Below are positions 53,047 through 64,000 of a stretch of DNA of 64,000 bases, piece after piece. Source of the stretch: Diphasiastrum complanatum (Eukaryota; Streptophyta; Lycopodiopsida; Lycopodiales; Lycopodiaceae); the NCBI GenBank assembly GCA_029204225.1, contig CM055099.1, positions 40,967,631 through 41,031,630 on the forward strand, in the 5' to 3' direction. The position numbers were made by a program, and so were the translations under genes. The notes below the pieces were generated by a model. That model was not told the DNA's origin, ran no database searches, and worked only from the letters and a program-made list of their open reading frames with translations. Numbering within the stretch: the first letter of the stretch is position 1; the number at the start of each line of letters is the position of its first letter.

Positions 53047-54640
53047 ATGTCTTCCAGTGATACTAGTGTTTCTCCCTGCTCAGTTGTTCTGCATGATGTT
53101 CCAACCTCAACAGACATCATGTCGCGTCCTAGAACAAGCAAGGTGGCAGAATGGATGAATCTTGCTGATCCCTTGCTCATGTCAATGGGGATCCATGAGC
53201 GTGCCTTTTCAAACAAATCTGTATGGAGTTTATCAACATACATTAACTTTCAGGGAGTCATGCACAAGGTGTGGGTTAGTGAGCCTTGTTGCCATAGGTA
53301 TCATCTCATCCACCTCATCTCATAAACAAGCCAAATCTGTAATTAAGCCATTTGTTGATTCTACCCTCAATCAGTACCACACAAATGATGGTTACATATT
53401 ACAAGCCATCATAGATCCCACCCTCCATGCTGCCGCACAGCTTTTGAATAACTTCCTCAAGAAGGAAAGGACCTCTTCCCAGATCCTCCATCGCTTGGTC
53501 GAATCTAACTATGAGTTAGATAAGGGGACCGTGCAACCTTATAACTGATACAAAAAGGTCTTCGGAGAGCTGAAGAGAGCGACCAAGAGTTATACCAAAC
53601 AACAGTTTACTACTGGCTCTCTTATGTCCTCCTTGGCCACTGCATATCTAGAAAACAAGCTCCACGAGTGTCATGCTGATTCATGCTAGCCACCTACGAA
53701 GTAGCACCAGCTGAATCATCTCGCCAAGCATCCAGCTCCTAGAGTCATCGTAGAGTATGCAGCAAGATTGTTGCGCCCACCTCGCCTCCTGCGTCTCGAC
53801 GTCATACTCAGCTACCATTGTTAGTTGTGCCCATACCCCCTACTGCCACTCGCTTTGCACTACCTGTTCCCTTAGCCCCTATAGTCACCCTCGCCTCTGA
53901 TTCCTCACAAGGGCCATCTGTGACAATTGGATATACCATTCCAATAACAATTACCCAAGCCACCTCACCCTCACAATCTACCGCTATGTCACCGAATACA
54001 CAATCGTTTATGGATTTGATCGATGATTCCGACCCATTACAGACAGATGAATGTTTTGTGATGTCTTTAAGCCCTCGATCCTTTGAACCAGGATCCCCCG
54101 GAATAGGATTTGATCAATTCCATGAAATTTTTGATACTTTTGATTCAGCACTACAATTTCAGTCAGGCCAACAAGCAGATCAGACACCAGACATCATCAG
54201 AGTCACTTCTGCGGTTGTATCTTCGAAGCAGTTCGACACACAAGTACCAAATGGGGTTGAAGGGAAAGATATTGTTGAAGAGGAAGATTCACAAGTGAAT
54301 CCTCAAGGCCAATCTCAAAAATCCATGGGATCTAGAACTCCTGCTGCTGCTATTGTTGCCACGTCGACACCCTTAGATTCTAGTGATGCCCTTGGAATTC
54401 TTTCACACCTTAGGCTAATGATCCATAATATGCTTGATCAGAAGACGACAATGGAAAAAAAAAATTGCTGATTTGGGATCGAAAAGCACTCTTATCAACC
54501 ATAAACTCATCCAGCTGAATCGATAGTTGAAGATCGAAAAACAACATGAAGACAAATCAAAAGTGGAGCTGAAGAAGGCACAACAACATGCAAATGCCTT
54601 GGAGAAATTTTTATTAACTTTCTAGAATGCGCTAACAACT
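53047..54640 (+). pseudogene. Unrecognised, decayed coding region
   Basis: Coding-like stretches in successive frames: MSSSDTSVSPCSVVLHDVPT (53047), IKPFVDSTLNQYHTNDGYIL (to 53548), a Pro/Ser/Thr-rich stretch with acidic patches (53818-54471), and after a frame change in a ten-A run a coiled-coil-like tail (QHEDKSKVELKKAQQHANAL, to about 54640). At least three frame changes. It resembles no family I can name; the layout (helical part, low-complexity part, coiled coil) could suit a retroelement gag, but there is no zinc knuckle or protease. Confidence 0.4.
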
Positions 54641-55019
54641 GCACAAGGTTAGGTTGACAAGGCCATTCAGGATGCCAGGCAGCAAGTTCTCTTATTGCAA
54701 GGGTGGAAATATTTGGGTGTACAAATGGATAAAATCACTGTCCATACCTCAAATTGGCCCATCATCTATCAACAATATAGTTGGTTGTTGTAGTGGATTT
54801 CAATCGGGCCCTCCGGGCTTATGCACAAGAATACATGTTTTCACTAGATCCGACAGTTAGGCAATCAACTATTTACCATCTAATGAAAGTTTAGGCGAGA
54901 GTCCAACCAGAGCCCGAAGTCATAAATTTTGCAAGGTGTCGTAACACTGCCACCAATTCTAATGGGTGATACTATTGGAGGGTTTGCGGATATCAAGACA
55001 ACCCTAACCATAGGTAATA

Positions 55020-55500
55020 AGTGAGAGGGAGTTGGCACCCTGCGTGTGTAAGTCCAACCCGATTATCACATAGATAATTGATTAGTTAGAAGTTAATAAA
55101 AAGACTTTAGGCCTTTTTGTGGGACTTTTAATGTCGTAGGGCCTAATAGTCAAGTTAGTGAATAAAAAGAGTTCCCACCAAAATTCAAATTCAAATTGGT
55201 TCCCTCCAAGTTTTGAATGGGTTCCCTCCACTTTTTGAATGTCAAATACTTAATTGGCCAATAGGATTTGTGGCCAAAGCCCTAAAATCCACTATATATA
55301 GTGGTAGTTTTGAATTGGTATTTGGGCTAAGGTCCCTAGTAGTTGTAATAATTAACGTAGTGGTTGGTCTTTCTGTTACGATATCAATTTCTTTGGATTA
55401 CTTGTTTCCCCCGTCTCATTCTTTCCTTCATTCTCTTTGTTCTTGATTTTAGTGATTTAAAGCTAGCGTGCTCATGCTAGTGAATGGGCCCAGGTTCAAG
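55020..55500 (+). repeat. Dispersed repeat, possible LTR portion
   Basis: Shares TGGCACCCTGCGTGTG and ATTAGTTAGAA with 32285-32370. Includes a TATA-like CACTATATATAGTGG near 55290. LTR ends were not identified. Confidence 0.4.
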
Positions 55501-55886
55501 GGGCCCGTGAATCCTATAGTACCCATGTGTTCCAACGACCCACTATGGATTGTGTTCTAGATGCAGCCAAAAGAAAACAATTTAAATTCTATTCCTAGGC
55601 CCAAGAGGATATTTCACCTCACCGGGTTCTCGTTAGCCCTTCCTCTGTATTTCAAGAGGTCAGGATGCAAGAATCAGCAAAAATTGACTGACGAGAAACA
55701 CTGCCACTCATTCTAAGTATCACACATACGTTATTAAAATCCTACACAAAAATACCTACATAATGTTGGTTACTAATCTTACTACATAGGAAACACTTGA
55801 CATTTATCATGGTTATGGCACACATTGTATAAGAAATTCATTTCAAAGCAATTACACAATGCTAACGTGAACTCATAACTGATGCA

Positions 55887-55982
55887 TTTGCACAAAGATT
55901 AGCTATTGTAACCTTTGACAAGACGCAACTAAGGTTTGCACAAAGATTAGATATTGTAACCTTTGACAAGATGCAACTAAGG
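55887..55982. repeat. 48-bp tandem duplication
   Basis: Two adjacent units starting TTTGCACAAAGATTAG and ending GCAACTAAGG, with two substitutions. Confidence 0.95.
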
Positions 55983-56378
55983 TGTTCCTACTATAGCACT
56001 CTCCAATAAATTTCCAACCATTGTTTTTGGTACACGAATGAGTGACTTATAGCAATTTTTTTGAAAGTGACTACAACTCGTAAAAAACTCAAGTCCAGTA
56101 ATGAGCGTCCAACTCTAAACCATCTACTTACAACAAATTGTGAGCTGTAGCCTTCGAACAAGCTACATAGTAAATTTGTCACCACAACCTACAATCAACA
56201 CCAAAAATGCAATTCTTGTGGTCGATTTCTCCGCAATTGATGCTATGGTACCAAACTATTGGGATGGAACATTATTCACTAGGATCTTATCACCTAAACT
56301 AATGCTTCATCCATTGAATCCCTGTGAATATGTAGCACACAATGTACAATAATAGGTGAAGCAAAATACTTAGGGGGG

Positions 56379-56380
<2 letters not shown>

Positions 56381-56443
<63 letters not shown>
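56381..56443. repeat. (GA)n microsatellite
   Basis: About 31 units, preceded by a run of eight G. Confidence 0.97.
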
Positions 56444-56444
<1 letters not shown>

Positions 56445-57835
56445 CCACCACACAAGGACACTTGAAGTTGCCTTTACAATCTTTACACTCAATTAATTCA
56501 AAAATGTGATAAGTACAATGGTGGTGGCTTAGGATTTGAACCTTATGCACTACAAAACCCAAGTTACAAAAATGTAAGTTAATATATTAATACTATATAA
56601 GTATAACAAATTACCATTAATTTTGACAACCTATAATGTGAGCCCCAAAATAGTAAATATAGGTATTCATTTCATTCTTGAAATAGAACCCTTTTCCACA
56701 ATAAAATATTTGTGTGTATATCTAAGTTGGAAGATATAGCGTGACTCTATCATCTATTGATCAAGGTTGTGATATCTCATAATTGATCTAATCTTGATAT
56801 CTTGTCCAAGTTTGAAATCTATTGATATTAATTTTGCGTGGATCCATTTTGAACTTGAATATTGCAGATGTGATTATTTTTTCATCATAAGAATCTTAGA
56901 TTCTAAGTCTTGGATGTACGTGTTGATCATGTCCATGGCCAATTTTGTGTAAAATTATCACAAAGAATATTATGATATAATGGACATAATTAAACTAGAG
57001 ATATTTGGATAGATGCTTATGTCTTAGTTCATCTAATTTTAAGGCTAGTGCTTGAAAGTTAGGCATAATCAAGGCTATAAAGCATGCCAGGCCTTGAGAG
57101 AAGCACTTTCAAAAGGATCAACGACTCATGAACAAGTTAGCCATGTGCAATCATCTTCGTGAGTGATCAATGCAATGTAGGTGTTTATCATATGAAATTT
57201 GCTTTAGAGTTGATGACCTATGTGGCAAAGGGTGCGTGACATCTCATAGGTCACATAAGGGCAATGCACACTAAGAGCCTCTTCACATGCTCAGATCCCC
57301 ATTCTTGACTTCAAGAATGGGTTAACATGGAAGAGATAAGTCTTCACGTGGACCCTTGGACAACCCACGATCCTCTGATCTCGTTTGCCAGGCCGATCTT
57401 CCCAGCTCCCTCACCTCCACGCTCCCTTAGCCTCCTTGAGTCGGCTTGGCATCAATGCCTGGCCAAATGTGGGCAATCAATATCCATTGGTTGCAACAAA
57501 TCACCACCTGATTGCAACAATGAGCTTTATTTAGAGCATCCACTCATCTGTCATTTCCAAAAGCTAACATGATCACGATGAGTAGGAGAATAACATGCAA
57601 AGATGAATCCTCACCTGGGCTGAAATCAAAGAGTAGAGGCCCGCCGTCCCGCTGCCTACGTCAATCAAAAGAGGGGCTCTAAGGTTCTACATGTGAAGAG
57701 GCTCTAAGGTTTGAACTTGGGGGGCTCAATAGACAAATGGAAAGTGGCCTTGTTGGGAACTAGTCTAAAACCACACCCAAAATGGATAGGTTAAGATTTG
57801 GATGTTGAAGTTAAAATGGGGTTTAGGGTTTATCC

Positions 57836-58022
57836 ATACAGAAAGATGTGAAACTTTGTTTGCATAGTAAGAGATGTGTTTTGGAGCAACAATGGGTGTG
57901 GATTAGCTTGTTAAAGTTGTGTTTTTAGGTTTAGGGTTTAAGGAGCCCCAAAACTATCCATATAGAAAGACAAGGAACCTTGTTTGCATAGTAGGAGATG
58001 TGTGTGTTTTGGAGCAACAATC
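57836..58022. repeat. Imperfect direct repeat of about 60-65 bp
   Basis: Copies at about 57836-57896 and 57956-58022 share TTGTTTGCATAGTA and TTTTGGAGCAACAAT. The second has a short GT expansion. Confidence 0.8.
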
Positions 58023-58943
58023 CTGGTACAGCATATGGCGCAAGCGCTTTATGTTACTACCGCAACCATAATTCCTTCCACACGCCTCTCTCCTCCTCTT
58101 CCTCGCCCGCTTTTCCACTCGCATTCCTCTTCTACTCTTTCTGGCAGAACTGTTGGATTCCCATGGCTTGTGAAAATAGCAGAAGAGCATGAATGGAGAA
58201 AGCGAACAGCTGGGTGCCGATCAAATGCGAGGCTTGTCTGTCTTGGTGGGGACGATCAGGCTCGGGCAAGTTAAACTCTTATTTCTGTTGGGTGCATAAG
58301 TCATCAGTTTATGTTGAATTGAAGCCTGCTTCGGATTTGAGCCTTAATAACTGGGGTACCGATTTATTGTAGACTTGTGCTCTTGTATATACGCGATAGT
58401 GCCCATCACAACCACACATCCATGGTTAGATTTACTGACTAGGGATATCATAATGACAAACATAGGCTTTTGATTATCGAGTGATAATATAGATTTTGGT
58501 GGGACTTCTTGGGCCAACTTCAGTGTATCTTCATGGGGTGAGTACACCAAGTAGTGGATCATTAGGAGACCAAATAGATAAGGTAGTGGCATAGTGGAAA
58601 GATAGGACAGAAGTACCTTTATCCAGTGCCCCATGTAGTAGCAAACGGTCCAATTTCTGGATAGTGCAGTTGGCCGCATTTGCCTAGGTGGACTTTCTGT
58701 AGTTTGAATTGCGCCTCTCTTGTTTAAGGCTGGGCAGTTCATTCTTTGCTATAGAGCATAGTATATCTTTGCACCTTGGATAAATTGGGTATGGCTTGCA
58801 CATCCCTTCTGTCGCACTTATAACCTTTTAGTGATTGAAATCAGTTTTTGGTTGCTCCAGCTTGTGCCTTCGTGTATTAGCTCAGCTATATATTGGAACT
58901 AGTTTACATGGTTTGTTTCAGTTCACTATGATTGCCTTCTCAG

Positions 58944-59015
58944 CTTGATGAAAAAGAACAAGAACGTGATCCTTATGCAACGATAAAGAGCTGCGGTTGG
59001 GATGCCAAATATTAA
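58944..59015 (+). CDS. Possible terminal exon of an unidentified plus-strand gene
   Basis: A pyrimidine-rich acceptor (GATTGCCTTCTCAG) is followed by 23 codons, LDEKEQERDPYATIKSCGWD then AKY, and a stop. Codon content is plausible, but I found no upstream exon with certainty and no family. The copia LTR tail begins 53 bp downstream. Confidence 0.25.
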   Translation, partial: LDEKEQERDPYATIKSCGWDAKY

Positions 59016-59067
59016 ATCACAGCCCTGATTCATGACTCACTGGCCTCAAGTTTAGTTGCCGGTTACC

Positions 59068-59107
59068 AGGTCTGTCCATCCATATTATGATTTATGGATT
59101 TCTAACA
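59068..59107 (+). repeat. Copia 5' LTR, last 40 bp only
   Basis: Matches the last 40 bp of the LTR at 60374-60739 (TCTGTCCATCCATATTATGA, ending GGATTTCTAACA) and directly abuts the primer binding site. The rest of the LTR is missing. Confidence 0.78.
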
Positions 59108-59120
59108 TGGTATCAGAGCC
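59108..59120 (+). promoter_or_regulatory. Primer binding site (initiator tRNA-Met)
   Basis: TGGTATCAGAGCC immediately after the LTR end AACA. Confidence 0.9.
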
Positions 59121-60373
59121 ATGCATCTTCTATGCTTGATTTAGGGCGCCCTACCAGAAGAGATCGTCTTCACTTAGGGATCACAAAAATTCAGCACCTT
59201 TGCTGATTTTTTGGAGTGAAGATCCGTTCAATTTTGACTTTTTTCGTTTTGCAGGAGGGCGCCACATATCGAAGGAGATAATAGGATTTTGGGCACCCAA
59301 AAATCAGTTGGTAGTTTGCTGATTTTTCAGGTTGCAGGAAGGCACCATTAATTATCTTCTTCGGGGCTGCTTTTAGGTCGCCCACATCCTTGTAGGTTTA
59401 TCCTACTTCCTTTGGTCCGCTGCTGCCCTATTTTTCAGATTTGCTCCTTTGCAGGAGGGTGCCCATCTACAAGCAATTTTTATCTTCTGATTTGGCTGAA
59501 AAAATTAGCACCCTTGCTGATTTTACAAAGTAAAGATCCGCTTCTTTTTGCTTGTTTCCAGGTGTGGAAGAAGGCACTTATTTTTTGTGATGATCCGATC
59601 ACATTTCGAGGCCGAAAATTGGACAACATATTACCACTTGTAGGGTGTTTGCAACAGCCCTATTCGTGTGTGTATTGTTCACACATAATTCCGGAAAAAG
59701 CTTTGTTGGAGGCTAACCTAATTCTTTGCTTGATGGTTTTTTGAGTTTGTAATGCAATTCAAGCTGAAATTTTCAGCACACAAGGCCTGTTTTTCATGGA
59801 ATTGCAAGCTAAGGTTTGGCATCGACGTGATGATTTGTGGGATAGCAAAGCATCTTTTTACCTTGGAAGAAACACACATGCCTCACCAAAATCAGTACCT
59901 TATGCTGATTTTCCTGTTTTGATGCTTACTTCTTATGATGACGGTGTTGCCTTACCTAATGTTGGTGAGCAGATCATTGATAGTAAGATTCGGGAGGATG
60001 TGATGGTAAAAGAGTATCATACTCTTCTTTATGTTTCTTGTGGTAAGAAGACTTATGGAATCATGTGGGAACTATTGATGGATTGCAAATCCATATTTTG
60101 GCTTGTGGCTGGTTTTTTGGTTACTTACTTTGGATGGAGCATGCTTGTCTTCACTCTTCGATTTGATGCTACCGCACTTCATATTCTACATCTCTTCTAC
60201 ATCGGGCATGATTGGGGCTGAGATTTCGGCTACTTCGACTACTTCGAGTTGGAGTTTTTTTTTTTTTTGGCTACATTAAGTTTTGGGCAACAATCAACAT
60301 TTTGCAGTTTGTTGCAATTTTTCCATTCTACTTCATGTCATGTTATGTTTTTCACATTATCGTTTGAGGAGGG
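59121..60373 (+). mobile_element. Short non-autonomous copia element, internal region
   Basis: About 1.25 kb between primer site and polypurine tract (GAGGAGGG). The leader repeats GCAGGAGGGCGCC-like words at about 59253, 59333 and 59450. Further in, 59796-60221 is open for 141 codons and keeps a trace of the copia linker (DSKASFYLGRNTHASPKSVP, YADF) seen at 15310 and 27730. Integrase, RT and RNase H are absent. Confidence 0.78.
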
Positions 60374-60739
60374 TGTTAGAAATAATAAATGATAATGTTA
60401 GTTTCCCATAGGTTACTTTGACCCAAAAGGTCGGGACTCGTGTAACCATGGGTTAGGTTTATTATGTAGACCATGTTAAGTTAGTTTCAGCCAAGTTAGA
60501 CCTAACAGTTCATGGTGTCAAAGCCATGGTTAGGTGGCCCAAGTTGTGGGGCAGGTGACAGCTAGGACCCCAACCAAGTGTGGCTTGAGGGGGGGTGTTG
60601 GAATATCAATCCACACTCTAGAGAGAACTATCAAACAAGGTGGATAGCTCAGTGGTAGAGCATTCCATCCGGTATGAGAGAGGTCCTGGGTTCGAATCCT
60701 AGTCTGTCCATCCATATTATGATTTAAGGATTTCTAACA
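60374..60739 (+). repeat. Copia 3' LTR (366 bp) containing a tRNA-like sequence
   Basis: Starts TGTTAGAAATAATAAATG, shares CCATAGGTTACTTTGACCCA with the other copia LTRs, and ends GGATTTCTAACA. The 60639-60710 segment is tRNA-like. Confidence 0.83.
60639..60710 (+). ncRNA. tRNA-like sequence within the LTR
   Basis: 72 nt. A box TAGCTCAGTGGTAGAGC forms a perfect D-arm stem. B box GGTTCGAATCC sits in a T arm with a five-pair stem including one wobble. The acceptor stem pairs poorly in the standard register, and the anticodon stem is not convincing, so it is a tRNA-derived (SINE-head-like) sequence rather than a functional tRNA. Confidence 0.7.
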
Positions 60740-61131
60740 ATGTTGGCAATCAAAAATCTTTAGTAGCAAATTCTTGATATGCAGGCAAAACATAATAAGG
60801 AATAGCAAGAATGGAGGGAATTGGTGCAAACTAGGCAAGCTTTGCACCATCCTCTCTTCATGCCAGATCTTTTTTCAGGAGAGAAGAAAGATAGTTCCCT
60901 TGATGTTGTGATTTTGTGGCTGGGGATCGATGGAGTTCGCATTTCTCCATGCACGATTCGATGGAGGACAACAAGATCAACATGGCTGTCATATATGCGA
61001 GGCAAAAAATTTACCTGGTGGCAGGATCTGCGAGGCAAGACCGATGTGCCCAAGACTTGGGAGGCCTTCAAGGTGGCCTTCTTACCCATCTTGGACGACT
61101 TTGAATTCTATCCCAATACGCGACGATTCCC

Positions 61132-61590
61132 ATGGGGAACCGGCCCATGGATGCATACTTGCAAGATTTTCAGGAGGTATATTCTCGTTTTGCTACTAGA
61201 ATAGACCTTGCTTTGGTTAAGTTGCATTTTATTTTGGGATTACCCAAAGATTTTCAACTCGAAGTAAGGAGGAATCAACCTCATACTCTCAAGGATGCTG
61301 TTCGCTATGCCAAGTTATATGATGATACTCGTGTAGTGGCTAAACCTGAGCTTACTGGCCAACCCAAGGTAAAGGGTAAGAACTCATTCTTTCCAAAGAA
61401 AGGAAAAGAAAAGGTGAAGGGTTCTCCATTGGGGCCTAGTGGATCAAAGAAACGATCTTCGATGGACCAGGATACCTTTGCAAAGGCCAGGAGCGACAAC
61501 TTATGCTTTAATTGTATGGAGCGGGTCGTGTTGCAAAGGGAATGCCCAAAGAAAAGGAAAATGTTAACTTTTAAGGCGCCAGGCAGGTAA
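61132..61590 (+). pseudogene. Chromovirus gag C-terminal part
   Basis: 152-codon frame with capsid ([35 protein letters not shown]), a Lys-rich spacer and a knuckle whose His position is lost (CFNCMERVVLQREC, compared with [14 protein letters not shown] at 45.4 kb). Confidence 0.85.
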
Positions 61591-61726
61591 CTCTAACATT
61601 TCAAGCATTGACTTAACCTTTCCTAATAATTCTAGTTGTGAGCATTGCTGTTTTAATACGACAGTTTTTGGCCCCTACGACCTAATTCGGATTAATAAGA
61701 TTGTTGGATGCCAAGTCGTAACAGTT

Positions 61727-62158
61727 TTGTTCACGCATAATTTTATTAACTCTAAGTTATTGCAGAAACTAAAGGTGGAAACAAGGCAAAGTGACCATTG
61801 CTACGTGGTAAAGCTGGCCACAGGAGTGGAGAGCCAAGTTTGGGACCGGATAGTCCCATGTCTTCCCTTACAAATTGAAGGATATAAAGATAAATTAGAT
61901 TTTCATGTAATGAATTTGGACAAAGTAGACTTTATACTTGGTAAGGAGTGGTTTTATGAGAGGAACGAGTTGTTAAAGAAAAACTATGTAACTCACAGTT
62001 TGTTGTTCTTGCATAACGGCTCACTCATAGAACTTAATGGAAATGTGGATATTTCTTCTCCTTATGTGCTTTTTGCTTTAGAAACAGTTAAGTGCATGGA
62101 TATTGTTGATAGTAATTCATACATGTGTTGGTTGAAGGATTTCACTTATTACGAGTAG
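61727..62158 (+). pseudogene. Chromovirus protease
   Basis: 143 codons. The frame opens after the active-site Asp region: the usual DTGSTHNFI is reduced here to LFTHNFINSKLLQKL, so the catalytic Asp-Gly is missing, as also in the copy at 44.6 kb. The rest of the fold ([17 protein letters not shown]) is present. Confidence 0.82.
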
Positions 62159-62439
62159 TGCAATTTACAAAGTTATAACATGAATTTAGTGTTAATGTAT
62201 AACAACCTAAAACAAGAAATTCGTCAGAAGTTGAAACCTTTAGGAGACTTAGACAAGATTGTAGCGATGTTTTTTTGGAATAGCTTCCGGAGGGTCTTCC
62301 CCCTCTAGGGGAGCCGACCATGGTATTAAACTCCTTCCTGGTAGCTCACATGTATCCTTGTATCCTTATAGGATGAGTACTACCGAAGAGGATGAAGTCT
62401 ATAGGCAACTGCAAAACTATTTTATTTGGGCCATGTAAG

Positions 62440-62890
62440 GCCTAGTAAGTCCCCCTTGGGGGCCCCCAGTTATTTTAGTTAATAAAAAAGACAGAGGCAC
62501 TCGTCAGTGTGTGGACTTTAAAAAGTTAAATAAATCAACGATTAAAAACCGTTACCCCTTACCTCGAATGGATGAACTGGTTGATCGATTGCATGGTGCA
62601 AAGTACTTTACCAAGATCAATTTGGGATTAGGGTATCATCAGATTTGAATAAAGAGTGAGGACATGGAAAAAACCGGGTTTAGGACCAGGTATGGCCATT
62701 ATAAAATTCTGGTTTTACCTTTTGACTTGACAAATGCTCCAGCGACTTTCCAGCAGATGATGAACGATCTTCTTCGTCCATATGTGGGAAAGTTCTTCAT
62801 AGTTTACTTAGATGATATTCTCATCTATAGTAAAACTTTGGAGTAGCATGAGGAGCATCTTAGGACTGTCTTAACCGATAGGTACTTTGG
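62440..62890 (+). pseudogene. Chromovirus reverse transcriptase (fingers and palm)
   Basis: Reads from GPPVILVNKKDRGTRQCVDF to [14 protein letters not shown] with a stop after YHQI and another after [12 protein letters not shown] has Asp where the family usually has Gly. Confidence 0.87.
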
Positions 62891-63165
62891 TCGTATTTGG
62901 CTAGACGTCCTGGCAGGTAACTCTAGATTCAGTGGTGACCTTGGAATGCAGGATTCCAAGAGGTCTCCTCAAGACAAGATATTAAGAGACTATTCTATAA
63001 AGAATGCGTTGCTTTGCAGAATGGGAAAGTTTGTGTGCCAAAAAATGATGTTATTAGGGCCCAATTCTGCGACGGCTTTTAGTCCATTCTCTCTGATGTA
63101 CGGTTTTCGTCCTAGAGCTCCAATCTCCGTGGGCCTCAAAAGCCTCAAGGTCAAAGCGACGGTTC

Positions 63166-63700
63166 TTGCATGATATGCAAGAAATGTTGCTTGTTGCTCG
63201 TGATAACGTAAGAATGGCTCAGGATAGAGCCCAATTTTACGCTAATCAAATGCAACAACCTAGGATCTATGAGAATGGGGATTGGGTATATCTTAGAGTC
63301 CCAAAAGACTCCAAGGTACTAAAGACTGGAAAATGTCCTAAGTTATCGCCTTGTTATGTTGGGCCTTTTCGTATTGTAAAGAAACTCAATCAAAATGGCT
63401 ACCAAGTAGACCTTCCTCAAGGAGTCAAGGTTCACCCAGTTTTCCACATTAGTCGTTTGAAGGAACGACTTGGTGGAAAGAATGAATTGATTCTTCAGGA
63501 TAAGCTAGTTCAGCTTGAAGACCTGACATCCTTTGTACCTTCTGAACCACAGGCCATTGTTGAAGTACGCCAACGTGGGCTCAGAAACCGGCAGGTAATT
63601 GAGTATTTGGTTCGTTGGAAATGAAGTTTTGAAGACGAGGACATTTGGGAAAAGGGGTGAGACTTTAGATTGAGATTCCCAGATTTCCTTCCTTAGAAGA
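63166..63700 (+). pseudogene. Chromovirus integrase C-terminus and chromodomain
   Basis: 152 open codons from [20 protein letters not shown] through [11 protein letters not shown] to QVIEYLVRWK, a stop, then DEDIWEKG, a second stop, and RLRFPDFLP. Confidence 0.88.
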
Positions 63701-63723
63701 GGAGTCTTTTAAGGGGGAGGAAA

Positions 63724-63883
63724 TGTTAGGGATCCAACTCCCTTGGGTCCCAAATCCAACTTGAAGCCGAACGTTGACTGGGCCCGTTGGCTTGACTAGG
63801 GTCTCGTGGACCTGCATGGTTGCCTCGTGTCGTGATCTAGGATGCGTGCTAGGCTTGGAGTCTCCTACCTTGGAGGTATACAC
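63724..63883 (+). repeat. Chromovirus 3' LTR, truncated
   Basis: GGGGGAGGAAA then TGTTAGGGATCCAACTCCC. Follows the family LTR up to GGAGGTATAC and is then replaced by unrelated sequence. Confidence 0.82.
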
Positions 63884-63892
63884 AACAAGAAT

Positions 63893-64000
63893 ATTCGACA
63901 GTTTATTAGAAATCTTACACGATGTACTTGCACGTAAGGTGTCACCATTTATGGTGCTAAGTTTTATATTTATACCGATCATATTAACTTACAATATTTC
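63893..64000 (+). pseudogene. Possible Ty3 RNase H fragment at the window edge
   Basis: Reads GAKFYIYTDHINLQYF at the right edge, resembling the TDHKNLQYF motif of Ty3 RNase H. Too short to be sure; continues outside. Confidence 0.35.

Larger units (their letters stand above)
55501..57956. other. Intergenic, no gene recognised
   Basis: Contains a 48-bp tandem duplication (55887-55982), the GA microsatellite at 56381-56443 and part of a direct repeat near 57836. The open frame 57327-57572 has no motif. Confidence 0.45.
60790..63700 (+). mobile_element. Ty3 chromovirus, internally deleted
   Basis: Gag (from about 60800, [38 protein letters not shown] at 61132; degraded knuckle CFNCMERVVLQREC), protease ([20 protein letters not shown] to [13 protein letters not shown]), RT ([39 protein letters not shown]; active site YLDD), then a jump near 62870-63060. 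The deletion removes RNase H and the integrase core. It resumes at [20 protein letters not shown], followed by [20 protein letters not shown] and a chromodomain with a stop (YLVRWK, then stop). Several frame changes. Confidence 0.9.

Noticed and set aside
58100-58274. Possible exon reading WLVKIAEEHEWRKRTAG
   Set aside because: No clear splice sites or recognised family; could be chance.
60639-60710. A functional tRNA gene
   Set aside because: D and T arms are good, but the acceptor and anticodon stems do not pair properly, and it lies inside an LTR.

Overview
The window is nuclear DNA of a land plant, most likely an angiosperm with a large, repeat-rich genome; I cannot name the species. The evidence is a plant-type DnaJ-X co-chaperone gene with GT-AG introns, Ty1/copia and Ty3/gypsy chromodomain retroelements primed by initiator tRNA-Met, plant-style hAT transposons and tRNA-derived SINE-like insertions. 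There is no operon, CRISPR or ribosomal RNA structure.

One host gene organises the window. On the minus strand, ten exons between 49254 and 5064 join by canonical splice sites, in compatible phases, into a 415-residue J-domain plus DnaJ-X protein (Arabidopsis DnaJ10-like). Its coding sequence is 1248 nt spread over 44,191 bp; five introns of 5 to 12 kb hold nearly all the mobile elements. 1-5063 lies downstream of the gene and 49255-64000 upstream.

Region by region: 1-5063 has a GC-rich hairpin cluster, a copia 3' end with its LTR, and a GA microsatellite. Intron 8 (5762-17706) has a minus-strand copia integrase scrap, a Ty3 pol, a chromodomain Ty3 element with deleted RT and integrase cores, and a plus-strand copia pol with 3' LTR. 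Intron 7 (17788-22885) has an old Ty3 RT/RNase H remnant and a deleted copia with LTR. Intron 5 (23497-33239) has a chromovirus family in several orientations, a copia deletion derivative with two LTRs, and an 87-bp tRNA-like insertion with a 15-bp target duplication. Intron 3 (33861-42541) holds a full-length 5262-bp hAT element with a perfect 8-bp target duplication. Intron 1 (42859-49167) holds a 213-bp non-autonomous hAT-like element and two head-on chromovirus pieces.

Upstream of the gene are a SINE, a duplicated TATA-containing segment, an unrecognised decayed coding region behind its own TATA box (52.6-54.6 kb), a short copia derivative whose LTR contains a tRNA-like sequence (59.1-60.7 kb), and a chromovirus (60.8-63.9 kb).

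The most interesting item is the hAT element at 35056-40317. It has subterminal GGTACC arrays, AT-rich tracts just inside them, a BED/DUF659/dimerisation transposase in four exons, and a long Pro-rich, acidic, AT-hook-bearing extension or second ORF. The transposase copy has three visible lesions: an in-frame TAG, a frameshift, and a frame change at a GA repeat.
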